NCBI GenBank assembly: GCA_034428455.1
Contig: DAOUHZ010000111.1
Location: 1-64,000, forward strand
Direction: 5' to 3'
Length of the DNA: 64,000 nucleotides
DNA from: Bin87 sp034428455
GTDB taxonomy: Bacteria; Chloroflexota; Dehalococcoidia; Lucifugimonadales; UBA3495
Both the position numbers and the translations under genes were made by a program. Shown here piece by piece: positions 30,704 through 39,549 of the stretch. Under the pieces are notes generated by a model. It searched no databases and was not told the origin of the DNA. It saw nothing but the letters and a program-made list of their open reading frames with translations. Every line of letters starts with the position of its first letter. The first letter of the stretch is position 1.

Positions 30704-31522
30704 CTAGGCTCCCTTTTCCCACATGGTCGCAACGTCCACCGAGCGCATGAAGCGGACGCCGGGGAAGGTCTTGATGTACTCAATCAGGCGCTCCAGCATG
30801 AGCAGCCGACCGGGCCGGCCGATGTACTGCGGGTGCATGGTGAGGTTGAAGCAGCGGCCGTAGCGATAGATGCCGCGAAACTCCGCCGCCCAGCTCTCGA
30901 ACACTTCATCGGGGTTCCGCATTGGCCCCAGGCGGTTGGCCGAAGGAGCGTACGCAAAGTGTGGAGCGTCGTCGAGCAACCAGTGGATGGGCAGTTCGAC
31001 CAGGTTCCGCGGCGGGTCGCCCCCCTGCACGAAGTAGGGCGCGTCGTCTCCCATCAGGCTGCTGTCGTACTGGAAATTGTGCTTGGCCAGCAGGTCCAGC
31101 GACACCGGGCTCAGTTCCCAACTGGGAGAACGATATCCGACTGGCGCTTCGCCCGTGAGCTCGCCCAGGATGCTGATGCCCTTGACCAGCACATCCTCTT
31201 CCTTGTCCGGCGTCATCGTCGCCGGGGGCTCGTGGATGTAGCCGTGGTGCGCCACCTCGTGCCCGCGACCGGAGATCTCGCGCACCAGATCAGGGTGGGT
31301 TTCGGCCACGTAACCGGGAATGTAGAAGCTGCCCGGTATGCCCTGGGCGTCCAGCATGTCCAGGATGCGCGGCGTGGCCACGCTGGGACCGTATTCCGCC
31401 ATGGACAGCAGGCTGGGGTAGTTGATGAAATCGGGGTTCCGATTCAGCCAGGAGGTGATGCCGTCCACGTCGAAGGTGATGAGGGCGACGCAGCGGATGT
31501 CATCGGGCCAGATGCCGGCCAT
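30704..31522 (-). CDS. Polysaccharide deacetylase family protein (NodB fold, HpPgdA-like)
   Basis: A 272-aa NodB-fold carbohydrate-esterase-4-type hydrolase. The metal aspartate pair is in ALITFDVDGITSW, the His-x3-His metal motif in VAHHGYIHEPP, and the catalytic arginine block in VGYRSPSWELSP. CE4-like enzymes of the HpPgdA group include cytoplasmic amidohydrolase-like members without secretion signals; no signal peptide is seen here. The ATG at 31522 has GGAG 8 bases upstream. It is immediately followed by a nitrile hydratase half-subunit gene, so the substrate may be an amide or N-acyl compound rather than a polysaccharide. Confidence 0.88.
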   Translation of the reverse strand: MAGIWPDDIRCVALITFDVDGITSWLNRNPDFINYPSLLSMAEYGPSVATPRILDMLDAQGIPGSFYIPGYVAETHPDLVREISGRGHEVAHHGYIHEPPATMTPDKEEDVLVKGISILGELTGEAPVGYRSPSWELSPVSLDLLAKHNFQYDSSLMGDDAPYFVQGGDPPRNLVELPIHWLLDDAPHFAYAPSANRLGPMRNPDEVFESWAAEFRGIYRYGRCFNLTMHPQYIGRPGRLLMLERLIEYIKTFPGVRFMRSVDVATMWEKGA

Positions 31523-31551
31523 TGTGAAACTCCATCCTTGAGATTCGTCAG

Positions 31552-31845
31552 TCAGCGCCACTCTGGATGCTGCCGCAACCAGTTCTGCCGTTCTCTACGG
31601 TTCATATATCCAGCCAGGTAGCGGAACTCATCAACTGTCCAGCCAGCTTGCCTGATGATGCTCCGCAAAGTTCCGGGAGGAACATCACGAGGATGATCCG
31701 GAATGGGCACGGTTCTACCTGCCCAGCGCATTACTCTCGGCTCCCGGCCATCGGTAGAAGAAACCCAGTCCTGCCCGTGTGCACTGGCGGCGTTGAATGC
31801 CCTCACGATGTCCGTCGTTTTGACATTCCTGGGTAACCTCGGCAT
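31552..31845 (-). CDS. HicA-like toxin
   Basis: A 97-aa YcfA/HicA-family protein, small dsRBD-fold mRNA interferases. Its middle part AGRTVPIPDHPRDVPPGTLR and following SIIRQAGWTVDEF are the typical HicA C-terminal signature (the catalytic-histidine region appears as PDHP and not as the usual GSH). An added C-terminal tail RRERQNWLRQHPEW is unusual. It directly follows the HicB-like gene with no gap, in antitoxin-then-toxin order. Confidence 0.82.
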   Translation of the reverse strand: MPRLPRNVKTTDIVRAFNAASAHGQDWVSSTDGREPRVMRWAGRTVPIPDHPRDVPPGTLRSIIRQAGWTVDEFRYLAGYMNRRERQNWLRQHPEWR

Positions 31846-32175
31846 CTAATCGCTATCCAATAGCACAGTGGTTTTGTCTACCAGCCGACCGTCGTTGAGA
31901 AAATCCTCCACTGCTTCGTCACGAGCCTTGGCATTCAAAATAGGAAGTTGACCAGTCTGGTAATCGGCAAGTTTGACGCGAATGGCCTCCTTGACCCGCA
32001 ACAAAGCTTCCTCAGGAGTTCGCCCGTCCATCGCAGTGTCTATGTCAGGACAAAACGCTGAATATCGCCAATCTCCCTCGAAGTCCATGCCATCGTAGCA
32101 GGACACCAGGATCTCATAAACCCCGGCGGGTTGATTCCCGGTCGTGGTCTGGCCGGCGCTGTGGGGTGATGTCAT
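31846..32175 (-). CDS. HicB-like antitoxin
   Basis: A 109-aa HicB-fold protein. YSAFCPDIDTAMDGRTPEEA followed by LLRVKEAIRVKLADY is the HicB partial RNase H-like core (strand with PD, then the helix). The C-terminal part lacks an obvious HTH, so it may be the RHH or short form. ATG at 32175 with GAGG upstream is preferred to a GTG at 32220 that would overlap serS. It is followed immediately by the HicA-like gene. Confidence 0.78.
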   Translation of the reverse strand: MTSPHSAGQTTTGNQPAGVYEILVSCYDGMDFEGDWRYSAFCPDIDTAMDGRTPEEALLRVKEAIRVKLADYQTGQLPILNAKARDEAVEDFLNDGRLVDKTTVLLDSD

Positions 32176-32216
32176 AAGCTTGCCTCGCTGTGCGATTGGG
32201 CGGGAGACGCATAACT

Positions 32217-33497
32217 TCACGGAGCCGGTATCACGTCAAACCCCGTATACGGCCGCAAAACCTCGGGAATAATCACCGATCCGTCGGGCTGCTGGTTGTT
32301 CTCCAGGATGGCGATGATCACCCTGGGCAACGCCAGACCCGACCCGTTCAGGGTGTGCACAAATCGGGGCCGTTCTCCAACGCCCGGGCGGTAGCGCACG
32401 TTGGCGCGCCGAGCCTGGAAGTCGGTGCAGTTGGAGCAGGACGACACTTCCAGCCACTCCTGCGATCCGGCGGCCCATACCTCGATATCGTAGGACTTGG
32501 CCGACGGGAAGGAAATGTCGCCGGCGCACAGCTGTAGAATGCGGTAGGGCAGGTTGAGTCGCTGGCACACCGTCTCGGCGTTTGCCAGCAGGGCTTCAAG
32601 TTCATCGAACGAGGTTTCCGGCTCAACGAACTTGTACATCTCCACCTTGTTGAACTGGTGGACCCGCTTGATGCCCCGGGTGTCCCGGCCGGCAGCCGCC
32701 TTTTCCCGCCGGAAGCATGGGGTGTGCGCCACGTAATACAGGGGCAAATCGTCGGCGGTGAGGATTTCATCCCGATGCAGGTTGGTGACAGGCACCTCCG
32801 CGGTCGGGATGAGCCAAAGGTCGTCCTCGTCGTCGTGATAGAGGTTATCGGCGAAGAGGGGCAAGTTGCCGGAGCCTTCCATGATCTCGCGGCGCACCAG
32901 GATAGGCAGAGCAACTTCGGTATAGCCGTGCTCGCCGCTGTGCAGATCCAGCATCCACGAGATGATGGCACGCTCCAAGCGCGCGCCGTAGCCGTTCAGC
33001 GTATAGAACCGGCTCCCGGAGAGCTTTACGCCACGCTGAAAGTCGATGATGCCCAGGCTCTCGGCCAGATCCCAGTGCGGTTGAGCGTCGAAATCCAGGC
33101 TGGTTGGCTCGCCCCAGTGACGCAGCACGACGTTGGCGGTTTCGTCGTGACCTTCAGGAGTGCTGGCATGAGGCAGGTTGGGCAGCGCCAGCATGGCGTC
33201 GTTGATCCGCAAGTCCAGGTCGCGTACCAGGTCTTCCAGTTCGCTGATGCGCCGGCCAACGTCGCGCATCTCCTCCACGACGCTCTCGTCCGGCTGACCG
33301 CCCTGCGAGCGGGCCTGGCCAATTTCGCGGGACACGGCGTTGCGGCGCGCGCGGAGTTCGTCGCCGTCGGTGATGGCGGTGCGCCTCTGGGTGTCCATGG
33401 CCAGGATTTCGTCGAGGCAATCCTCGTCTTCGGCGCGTCGGACCAGGGCCGCGCGTACCGTGTCGGTATGGCTGCGAATTTGTTCAAGGGAAAGCAT
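32217..33497 (-). CDS. serS: Seryl-tRNA synthetase
   Basis: A 426-aa class II aminoacyl-tRNA synthetase charging tRNA-Ser (and tRNA-Sec where present). The N-terminal coiled-coil arm is residues about 1-110; motif 2 contains TPCFRREKAAAGRDTRGIKR and motif 3 NGSGLALPRVIIAILENNQ. The dimer/ serine pocket block FNKVEMYKFV is present. Length is normal. The ATG at 33497 has GGAT upstream. It precedes the HicB-HicA pair and follows the Uma2 gene, all on the minus strand; lysS is the first gene of the row. Confidence 0.97.
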   Translation of the reverse strand: MLSLEQIRSHTDTVRAALVRRAEDEDCLDEILAMDTQRRTAITDGDELRARRNAVSREIGQARSQGGQPDESVVEEMRDVGRRISELEDLVRDLDLRINDAMLALPNLPHASTPEGHDETANVVLRHWGEPTSLDFDAQPHWDLAESLGIIDFQRGVKLSGSRFYTLNGYGARLERAIISWMLDLHSGEHGYTEVALPILVRREIMEGSGNLPLFADNLYHDDEDDLWLIPTAEVPVTNLHRDEILTADDLPLYYVAHTPCFRREKAAAGRDTRGIKRVHQFNKVEMYKFVEPETSFDELEALLANAETVCQRLNLPYRILQLCAGDISFPSAKSYDIEVWAAGSQEWLEVSSCSNCTDFQARRANVRYRPGVGERPRFVHTLNGSGLALPRVIIAILENNQQPDGSVIIPEVLRPYTGFDVIPAP

Positions 33498-33507
33498 GTG
33501 TGATCCG

Positions 33508-34215
33508 TTACACCAAATCGAAAATCAATTCACGAACGGCAAAGGTGAAATCAGGAAGCACAGCCTCGCCATCGAGCGTTTCAGGATCGTCCAGAAGCTC
33601 AGGTTCAGCCACGCCAGCGCGGTAGATGCGGACGGTGCGCTCGAGTGGGTCGATGAGCCAGCCGAGCTTTGCGCCATTGTCCATGTATTCCTGCATTTTG
33701 TTGAGCAGTTCGGTCAAATCCGAAGGACGCGATTGTGAAGTAGAGCGAACTTCCACGATGAAATCAGGACAATAGGGCCGCGCCCGTGGTGCCTCCGACG
33801 GTGGTGGCAGAACCTTTTCTCGCGGACTCCACGCAGCGTCCGGGCACCGCACGGCGCCGTTATCTAGCCGGTAGGCGCTGGAGGGTCCGGTGGCAATCCC
33901 CGGGCGACCTGATGCGGTGTTCCATACGTATAAAGCACCGAAGGATTCACCCTCGTGTTCGTCGGAAGGGGCATAGGTAGGCGCCATGATTTCAAGCACT
34001 CCGTCGGAAGTAAGTTCCATGCGCCATGGATAGTCCTGGTTGGCGATGCAGATTTCCCAGAACCAATCTTCGCAGGCGTCTGGGCCGGCGGAAATTACCG
34101 CGTCCGGCAACCGCAGCCTGACGAGGAGTAGACCAGCATCCCCTAAATTGGAGACCGATGGCCCAGCTTGTTCAAGCGTTGCATCAGGGGCCTTTAGCAA
34201 AGCGGTAGCGGTCAT
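33508..34215 (-). CDS. Uma2-family (DUF820) restriction-endonuclease-fold protein
   Basis: A 235-aa Uma2-family protein, a PD-(D/E)XK-fold group abundant in Cyanobacteria and Chloroflexota, of unsettled function. MELTSDGVLEIMAPTYAPSD is the conserved start of the fold; CPDAAWSPREK, YCPDFIVEVRSTSQSRPSD carries the catalytic D and E-V-R, and MQEYMDNGAKLGWLIDP is the typical closing helix and strand. The ATG at 34215 with GGGTG upstream is used; a GTG at 34224 would overlap lysS. It sits between lysS and serS on one transcript. Confidence 0.88.
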   Translation of the reverse strand: MTATALLKAPDATLEQAGPSVSNLGDAGLLLVRLRLPDAVISAGPDACEDWFWEICIANQDYPWRMELTSDGVLEIMAPTYAPSDEHEGESFGALYVWNTASGRPGIATGPSSAYRLDNGAVRCPDAAWSPREKVLPPPSEAPRARPYCPDFIVEVRSTSQSRPSDLTELLNKMQEYMDNGAKLGWLIDPLERTVRIYRAGVAEPELLDDPETLDGEAVLPDFTFAVRELIFDLV

Positions 34216-34220
34216 GGTGA

Positions 34221-35789
34221 TCACCCGTTGCTATCGTCCGATGTCGTGGTCGGCAAGCTCTCGCCGGGGATAGAGCGCATCTGCGGAAATAGTAGCACAT
34301 CACGTATCGTGGACTGCCCGGTCAACAGCATAACCAGCCGGTCGATGCCAATGCCCAGTCCACCGGTCGGCGGCATGCCGTATTCCAGGGCAGTCAGGAA
34401 GTCGTCGTCGGTTCGGTCAGCCTCATCATCATCATAAGCGTCCCGCTGGTGTTCCTGCGCGGCAAACCGAGCGCGCTGCACTTCAGGGTCGTTCAGCTCA
34501 GTGTAGGAGTTGGCAATCTCCATCCCCGCGGCGAAGGCTTCGAAACGCTCGACGTAGCCCGGCTTGTCCGGGTGCCCCTTGGCCAGCGGCGACATGTCCT
34601 CGGGGTAGTCAATCAGGAATGATGGCTGTATCAGGTGCGGCTCTACGTACACCGACAGCATCTTATCGATGAGGCGGCCGCGGGCCTCTCGGGGACCAGG
34701 TTGCAGGCCCAGGTCGCGGCACTTTCCGGTCAGCGACTCGGCGTCAGGGTAATCCTCGATGTCCACGCCGCTGCGTCGCTGGAGCTCTTCCCGCAGCGAC
34801 AGGCGAGGCCACGGTGGCGTGAAATCGATCACCTCGTCGCCCATGGCGATCTGCATTGAGCCGTGAACGTCTTGCGCCAACGATGAAACCAGCGATTCCA
34901 CCATCCCCATCACGGAGTTGTAATCGGCGTAGGCTTCGTAGGATTCCAGCAGCGTGAATTCAGGGTTGTGGTCCTGGTCGATTCCCTCATTGCGAAAGAC
35001 GCGGCCAATCTCGTAGACCTTGTCCAATCCGCCGACGATGAGACGCTTGAGATACAACTCGGTGGCGATTCGCAGGTACAGTTGCTCGTCCAGGGCGTTG
35101 TGGTGGGTGATGAACGGACGGGCGTGGGCCCCGGCGGGGATCGGCACCAGTATGGGCGTGTCCACTTCGACGAAACCGCGGCCGTCCAGGAACCTCCGGA
35201 TGCCGCTGATGATGCGGCTACGCTGCACGAAGGTGTCGGCGACCTCCGGGTTGGCAATCAGGTCCAGATAGCGTTGGCGGTAACGGGTTTCCACGTCCCG
35301 CAATCCATGCCACTTTTCGGGCAAGGGACGCATTCCCTTGGCCAGGATCGTCAGCGCGTGGGCTTCGATGGTGGGCTGGCCGGTGCGCGTGCGCATCATG
35401 TCGCCGTCCACCCCGAGGAAATCGCCAAGATCAAGGTCCTGCAGGACGGCATATTCGTCGCCCAGCACGTTCTGCCGCAGCATGGCCTGAACCACGCCCG
35501 ACGAGTCACGCAGATCAATAAACGCTGCCCGGCCCATCACGCGCATGGAAACGATGCGTCCCGCGACGCTGATTCCGTTGGCGCTTTGCGGTGTTTCTTC
35601 CGACTCAGCAGCCTCGAAAAGCTTGATCGCCTCGTCGGCGGTGCAGCTGCGCTGGAATCGCGGCGGATAGGGATCCACGCCGCGCTGCCGGATGCGCAGC
35701 AACTTCGCCCGGCGGCTGTCCAGGTTGGATTGGAGACTCCCGGGATTCTCGGGCGACACGCTCTGGCTGGTTTCGGGCGACTGATTCAT
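34221..35789 (-). CDS. lysS: Lysyl-tRNA synthetase (class II)
   Basis: A 522-aa class II LysRS. The N-terminal OB fold includes VAGRIVSMRVMGRAAFIDLR; motif 2 is RIGRVFRNEGIDQDHNPEF-like (residues as seen: GRVFRNEGIDQDHNPEFTLL) and motif 3 is GGLGIGIDRLVMLLTGQSTI. A 30-residue Ser/Glu/Pro-rich N-terminal extension precedes the body. The ATG at 35789 is chosen because upstream residues (from a TTG at 35828) are non-conserved; no strong ribosome-binding site is visible for either. First gene of lysS-Uma2-serS-hicBA. A 284-base divergent intergenic region lies upstream. Confidence 0.97.
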   Translation of the reverse strand: MNQSPETSQSVSPENPGSLQSNLDSRRAKLLRIRQRGVDPYPPRFQRSCTADEAIKLFEAAESEETPQSANGISVAGRIVSMRVMGRAAFIDLRDSSGVVQAMLRQNVLGDEYAVLQDLDLGDFLGVDGDMMRTRTGQPTIEAHALTILAKGMRPLPEKWHGLRDVETRYRQRYLDLIANPEVADTFVQRSRIISGIRRFLDGRGFVEVDTPILVPIPAGAHARPFITHHNALDEQLYLRIATELYLKRLIVGGLDKVYEIGRVFRNEGIDQDHNPEFTLLESYEAYADYNSVMGMVESLVSSLAQDVHGSMQIAMGDEVIDFTPPWPRLSLREELQRRSGVDIEDYPDAESLTGKCRDLGLQPGPREARGRLIDKMLSVYVEPHLIQPSFLIDYPEDMSPLAKGHPDKPGYVERFEAFAAGMEIANSYTELNDPEVQRARFAAQEHQRDAYDDDEADRTDDDFLTALEYGMPPTGGLGIGIDRLVMLLTGQSTIRDVLLFPQMRSIPGESLPTTTSDDSNG

Positions 35790-35968
35790 GGGAGTTGAGC
35801 GGAGCAATGGGCGGCGACGTGGCAACAAGAGAATAAGCGTTGCTACCTGAACTGATCCCTGACAGCAAACCGGGGAGAGGCTGGACCGCCTGCTCCCTTA
35901 CCGCCAAATTGTATGTCTGCTGCCTGTGCTTGTAAAGCGAAACTGTGACAACTTTGCGGTCACGCGCT

Positions 35969-35996
35969 GTGACAGCAGTGAAGACCACCGTATAGA
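35969..35996 (+). promoter_or_regulatory. Candidate promoter for Yip1-like gene
   Basis: GTGACA (35969-35974) and TATAGA (35991-35996) with 16-base spacing, in the 284-base gap between divergent lysS and the membrane protein gene. Matches are 5/6 and 4/6. Nothing else is recognised in this gap. Confidence 0.4.
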
Positions 35997-36073
35997 ATCC
36001 AGGACAATTCAGTCGCTCTATAGACGGCCACCATCGCCATACAGTCAGGGAACCATTCAAGTGAGGTGAATAG

Positions 36074-36691
36074 ATGATCCAGAGAATGATCGGAGCGGCG
36101 TTGTTCAACGCCGAAACATACGAAGAGATCGAAGCAGATCCGGGAGCAATAGGGCAGGCTATCGTGGTAGTGCTGCTGGTCACGGTGTGCGGAGCCGTCG
36201 GCGGGCTCATCGGCGCATTGATTGGTGGCGCTTCGGCCTTGGGAATCATACTGGCGCTAATAGCCGGCTTGGTGTTCGGCATCGTGCGCTGGGCGATCTG
36301 GGTGTCGGTGCTGAGCCTGGTGGGCGGCATGATGCTCCGCACCGCTAGCACAAACACCAGCTGGGCGGAGATTGGCCGTGTTGTAGGTTTCGCGTATACG
36401 CCAGGAGTCCTTTCGATCTTCAGCATTTTCGCATTCCTGCCCTATATCGGATGGCTCTTCGGTTGGTTCCTTTCGTTGGTGATCTTCGTTTGGACATTGG
36501 CCGCCGTGACCGTAGCGGTGCGACAGGCGCTGGACTTTGAGTCGACAGGCCGGGCGATAGCCGTCGTGCTGCTGACAGCGGTCATCGGTTTCATCCCGTG
36601 GATAATCATCAAGGTCATCGAGTGGATAGTGCTGGCTGGCGAGAGCGTCGAGGAAGCTAGGAGCCTGCTGTCGCTGGTTGGACTCGCCTGA
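36074..36691 (+). CDS. Yip1-like five-helix membrane protein
   Basis: A 205-aa integral membrane protein with about five hydrophobic segments (IGQAIVVVLLVTVCGAVGGL, LIGGASALGIILALIAGLVF, a third near residue 80, then FLPYIGWLFGWFLSLVIFVW and AIAVVLLTAVIGFIPWIIIK). The N-terminal MIQRMIGAALFNAETYEEIE and the RVVGFAYTPGVL loop match bacterial Yip1-domain proteins. Function is unknown in bacteria. The ATG at 36074 has GAGGTG 6 bases upstream. The 5-FCL-like gene follows after 16 bases. Confidence 0.82.
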   Translation: MIQRMIGAALFNAETYEEIEADPGAIGQAIVVVLLVTVCGAVGGLIGALIGGASALGIILALIAGLVFGIVRWAIWVSVLSLVGGMMLRTASTNTSWAEIGRVVGFAYTPGVLSIFSIFAFLPYIGWLFGWFLSLVIFVWTLAAVTVAVRQALDFESTGRAIAVVLLTAVIGFIPWIIIKVIEWIVLAGESVEEARSLLSLVGLA

Positions 36692-36707
36692 CAAAACAGT
36701 GAGAGTC

Positions 36708-37442
36708 ATGCGTGACAAATGGGCAATTCGAGAATCAGTTTGGACCGCGCTGGAAACAGCGCGCGTGGTGAGGGGGAAGTCGGTACACGACCGGATTCCG
36801 AACTTCATCGGCAGCGAGCAGGCGGCAGCCCTGGCGTCGGAGCTCCCCGAATGGGTAGCCGCTCGCGCCATCAAGAGCAACCCCGACCAGGCCCAGCGGC
36901 CGCTCCGTCAAATGGCGCTGGAGCAGGGCAAGCTGCTGTACATGGCGGTGCCCAGGCTCAAGGAAGAGCGGGTGTTCATCGAGCTCGACCCGCGTCGCCC
37001 CGAGGTCGTACCGGCAAAAGCCGCCACCATCTCGGGGGCGTTCAAGGTCGGTCGTCCCGTTTACGTGCACGAGATGCAGCCTATTGATCTCGTGATTTCG
37101 GGATCGGTGGCGGTCAACAGCCAGGGCGTCCGGATCGGCAAGGGCGGCGGGTTCGCCGACCTGGAGTACGGCCTGGCGGCGGCGGCCGGCGTTGTGAAGC
37201 CCGGCACGCCGGTGATCAGCACGGTCCACCCCATGCAACTGCTTGATGAAGACCTGCCCTGGACGCAACACGACGTGCCGCTGGACATCGTGGTTACCAC
37301 CGAGAGTGTTATCAGGTGCGGCAAAGGCAACGAAGAATTGCCGCGCCCAAAGGGCATTTACTGGGAAGACCTCAATGAGCGCAAAATCCGGTCCATCCCC
37401 CTGCTGGTCAAGCTGCGGGAGGAAAGCGAATCGGACCTCTGA
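36708..37442 (+). CDS. 5-formyltetrahydrofolate cyclo-ligase family protein
   Basis: A 244-aa protein of the 5-FCL/MTHFSD family. Conserved blocks are KSVHDRIPNFIGSEQAAAL (start of the fold), LLYMAVPRLKEERVFIELDP, VNSQGVRIGKGGGFADLEYG (the glycine-rich ATP/substrate loop RxGKGGGxxD) and VISTVHPMQLLDEDLPW. Standard enzyme regenerates 5,10-methenyl-THF from 5-formyl-THF; this longer MTHFSD-like branch may differ. The ATG at 36708 is preferred over a TTG at 36678 that would overlap the membrane protein gene. A double hairpin follows the stop. Confidence 0.85.
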   Translation: MRDKWAIRESVWTALETARVVRGKSVHDRIPNFIGSEQAAALASELPEWVAARAIKSNPDQAQRPLRQMALEQGKLLYMAVPRLKEERVFIELDPRRPEVVPAKAATISGAFKVGRPVYVHEMQPIDLVISGSVAVNSQGVRIGKGGGFADLEYGLAAAAGVVKPGTPVISTVHPMQLLDEDLPWTQHDVPLDIVVTTESVIRCGKGNEELPRPKGIYWEDLNERKIRSIPLLVKLREESESDL

Positions 37443-37474
37443 CGGGCGGCATGACCGCCTTGCCAGAAAACGGA

Positions 37475-37498
37475 AGGGGCGGCCGATTGGCCGCCCCT
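37475..37498. repeat. Palindromic hairpin repeat, copy 5
   Basis: AGGGGCGGCC-GATT-GGCCGCCCCT, a 10-bp perfect stem and 4-base loop, followed by GGTTTTGG, between convergent genes. A smaller GGCGG/CCGCC hairpin lies about 30 bases before it. Confidence 0.8.
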
Positions 37499-37531
37499 GG
37501 TTTTGGCGCTCTGTTCGTCGGCGATGCGAGA

Positions 37532-38305
37532 CTAGGATTCCAGCTTCACCGGGTTGCGCAGCACGCCGATCCCGCTGATGTCGATCTCGCAGATGGCGCC
37601 GTCGGCCATGTCTGACGTGGTGCCGGGCGTGCCGGTGAAGATGCAGTCGCCGGCCTCCAGGGTCACGTACTTGGTGATGAACTCGATCATGGTCGGCACG
37701 TCGAAGATGAGATGCGCCGTGGTCTCGTTCTGCTCCTCATTTCCGTTGACGCGGGTGCGCAGGTGCTGCGCGGCAGGATCGGCGTCGGTCTCGATCCAGG
37801 GGCCCATGGGCGAGAAGGTGTCGGCGGACTTGGCGCGCCACCAGTCGGAGTTGTTCTCCCGGCGGTCCTTCTGCTGCCAGTCGCGGGCCGACACGTCGTT
37901 GCCGCAGGTGTAGCCCAGCACGTGGTTCAGCGCGTCAGCCTTGGAGACGTTGCGGCACTTGTCCTTGATGACCACGACCATCTCGCCCTCGGCATCGAAG
38001 CGCTGCACTTCCTTCGGCCGCACAATGGCGTCCTCGGGTCCGATGACGCTGGTGGGGGTCTTGTGGAAGATCATGGGGTATTCAGGAGCGGGCCGGTCGC
38101 CGATGTGGCTGGTGTAGTTGAGGCCCATGGCCAGGATCTTTCCCGGCATCACCGGCGACAGCAGTTTGACGTCGGAAAGGGAGTGGACGTGATCGGTCAG
38201 CTTGATCTCGGCGTCGAAGATGCTGCCGTCGATAGCGGTTACGTTGTCACCGTCAACGACGCCGAAATGCTCGGATCCGTGGGCGATGTAGCGAGCGATT
38301 TTCAT
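37532..38305 (-). CDS. Fumarylacetoacetate hydrolase family protein
   Basis: A 257-aa FAH-fold enzyme, a Mg2+-dependent hydrolase/isomerase/decarboxylase group acting on 1,3-diketo or oxaloacetate-type acids. GKILAMGLNYTSHIGD is the substrate-loop start, FDAEGEMVVVIKDKCRNV carries the metal-binding E-x-E, and GYTCGNDVSARDWQ the metal aspartate region; IFTGTPGTTSDMADG closes the fold. Similar to 5-oxopent-3-ene-tricarboxylate decarboxylase/ureidoglycolate lyase-type members. The ATG at 38305 has GGAGG upstream. It is read with an MDR gene upstream on the same strand. Confidence 0.92.
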   Translation of the reverse strand: MKIARYIAHGSEHFGVVDGDNVTAIDGSIFDAEIKLTDHVHSLSDVKLLSPVMPGKILAMGLNYTSHIGDRPAPEYPMIFHKTPTSVIGPEDAIVRPKEVQRFDAEGEMVVVIKDKCRNVSKADALNHVLGYTCGNDVSARDWQQKDRRENNSDWWRAKSADTFSPMGPWIETDADPAAQHLRTRVNGNEEQNETTAHLIFDVPTMIEFITKYVTLEAGDCIFTGTPGTTSDMADGAICEIDISGIGVLRNPVKLES

Positions 38306-38376
38306 GGTTGGAGTGCCTCCATTGGGATGTGGTGAGCTTTTTGGCGTGCGTTATTGTACCAAAAGCCGTCGGCCGC

Positions 38377-39411
38377 TCAGTGTTCGATGACCAGCTTGCC
38401 GTAGAAGTCCCGGTCGTGCATCACCTCGTGCGCCTCGGCGACACCCTCCAGAGGGAAGGTGCGCCCGACGATGCCCCGCAGCGCGCCCTGGTTCACCATC
38501 TTCATGGCGTCGGCCATGGTGCGGCGGCTGCGTCCGCCGCTGCCCATCAGGTGCAACGGTTTGCCGTGCAGTATGGACAGATCCATGGGCGTCTGGCTGC
38601 CCGACGTGACGCCGGTTATCACCAACCGACCCTCGTGCTTGAGGCTCAGCATGTTCTCATGCCACACGTCCGCACCCACGCAGTCGTACACCACGTCCAC
38701 GCCCTGCCCATCGGTCAACTCCTTGACCCGCTCGCTGACGCTGTCCACCTCGCGATAGTTGATGACCTCATCGGCTCCCCACTTCTTCGCCTCCTCCAGT
38801 TTCCAGTCGCTGCCGGCGGTGGTGATCACGCGGCAGCCCATCATCTTGGCGATCTGGATACCCATGCTACCCACACCGGAGCCGGCGGCCTGCACCAGCA
38901 CGTCGTCCCAAGGTTGCAGCTTGGCCTGCGTGATGAGGCAATGCCACGAGGTATGCAGCGCGATGGGCAGCGCCGCCGCTTCCGCGAAGGACATTTCTTC
39001 GGGGATCGTGTAGGCGTTGATGGCCGGCGCGACCACGAACTCCGCGTGTCCCCCGTCCAGGTCGACGCCGATGCGCTGCTGACGGCCACACCACTGGTCG
39101 TGGCCGGCGGCACAATGCTCGCACAGGTTATGTCCGCCGCACTTGACCCGGTTGTCCACCAGCACCCGGTCGCCAATCACCAGATCGGTTCCGGAGTCGG
39201 GGCTGATCTGCACCACCTCGCCGGCGAAGTCGCAGCCGAGAATGTGGGGGAAGCGGCGCGCGTTGCCGGCCCGCAAGTTAAGGTCAAGGTGGTTCAGAGC
39301 GCTGCCGCCCACTCGGATCATCACCTCGCCGGGGCTGATCTCGGGGTCGGGACGGTCGCCGTGGATCAGCACGTCGGTGCCGCCGGTCTCGTTTATGTAT
39401 ACGGCTTTCAT
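38377..39411 (-). CDS. Zinc-binding MDR dehydrogenase / quinone oxidoreductase-like
   Basis: A 344-aa MDR-superfamily NAD(P)H oxidoreductase. The N-terminal GroES-like part has MIRVGGSALNHLDLNLRAGN and HILGCDFAGEVVQISPDSGT; a zinc-type cysteine loop GGHNLCEHCAAGHDQWC is present; the Rossmann motif is VLVQAAGSGVGSMGIQIAKM. The combination of quinone-oxidoreductase-like sequence with a retained structural-zinc loop is usual for one subgroup. The ATG at 39411 follows GGAGGG by 7 bases. Substrate unknown; adjacent FAH gene suggests a catabolic pathway. Confidence 0.92.
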   Translation of the reverse strand: MKAVYINETGGTDVLIHGDRPDPEISPGEVMIRVGGSALNHLDLNLRAGNARRFPHILGCDFAGEVVQISPDSGTDLVIGDRVLVDNRVKCGGHNLCEHCAAGHDQWCGRQQRIGVDLDGGHAEFVVAPAINAYTIPEEMSFAEAAALPIALHTSWHCLITQAKLQPWDDVLVQAAGSGVGSMGIQIAKMMGCRVITTAGSDWKLEEAKKWGADEVINYREVDSVSERVKELTDGQGVDVVYDCVGADVWHENMLSLKHEGRLVITGVTSGSQTPMDLSILHGKPLHLMGSGGRSRRTMADAMKMVNQGALRGIVGRTFPLEGVAEAHEVMHDRDFYGKLVIEH

Positions 39412-39549
39412 GATGGGTTCCCTCCGGTTTGCAATCTTGATGGTGACGGAAGTTTAGGGGCATAGGAGTGAGCCGGCAAATACTAGGCCAACGGCGCAGG
39501 ATATAATGGCGTTGTGGTTGACCGAGCGGAGCGATTGGAGGGCCGGAAG

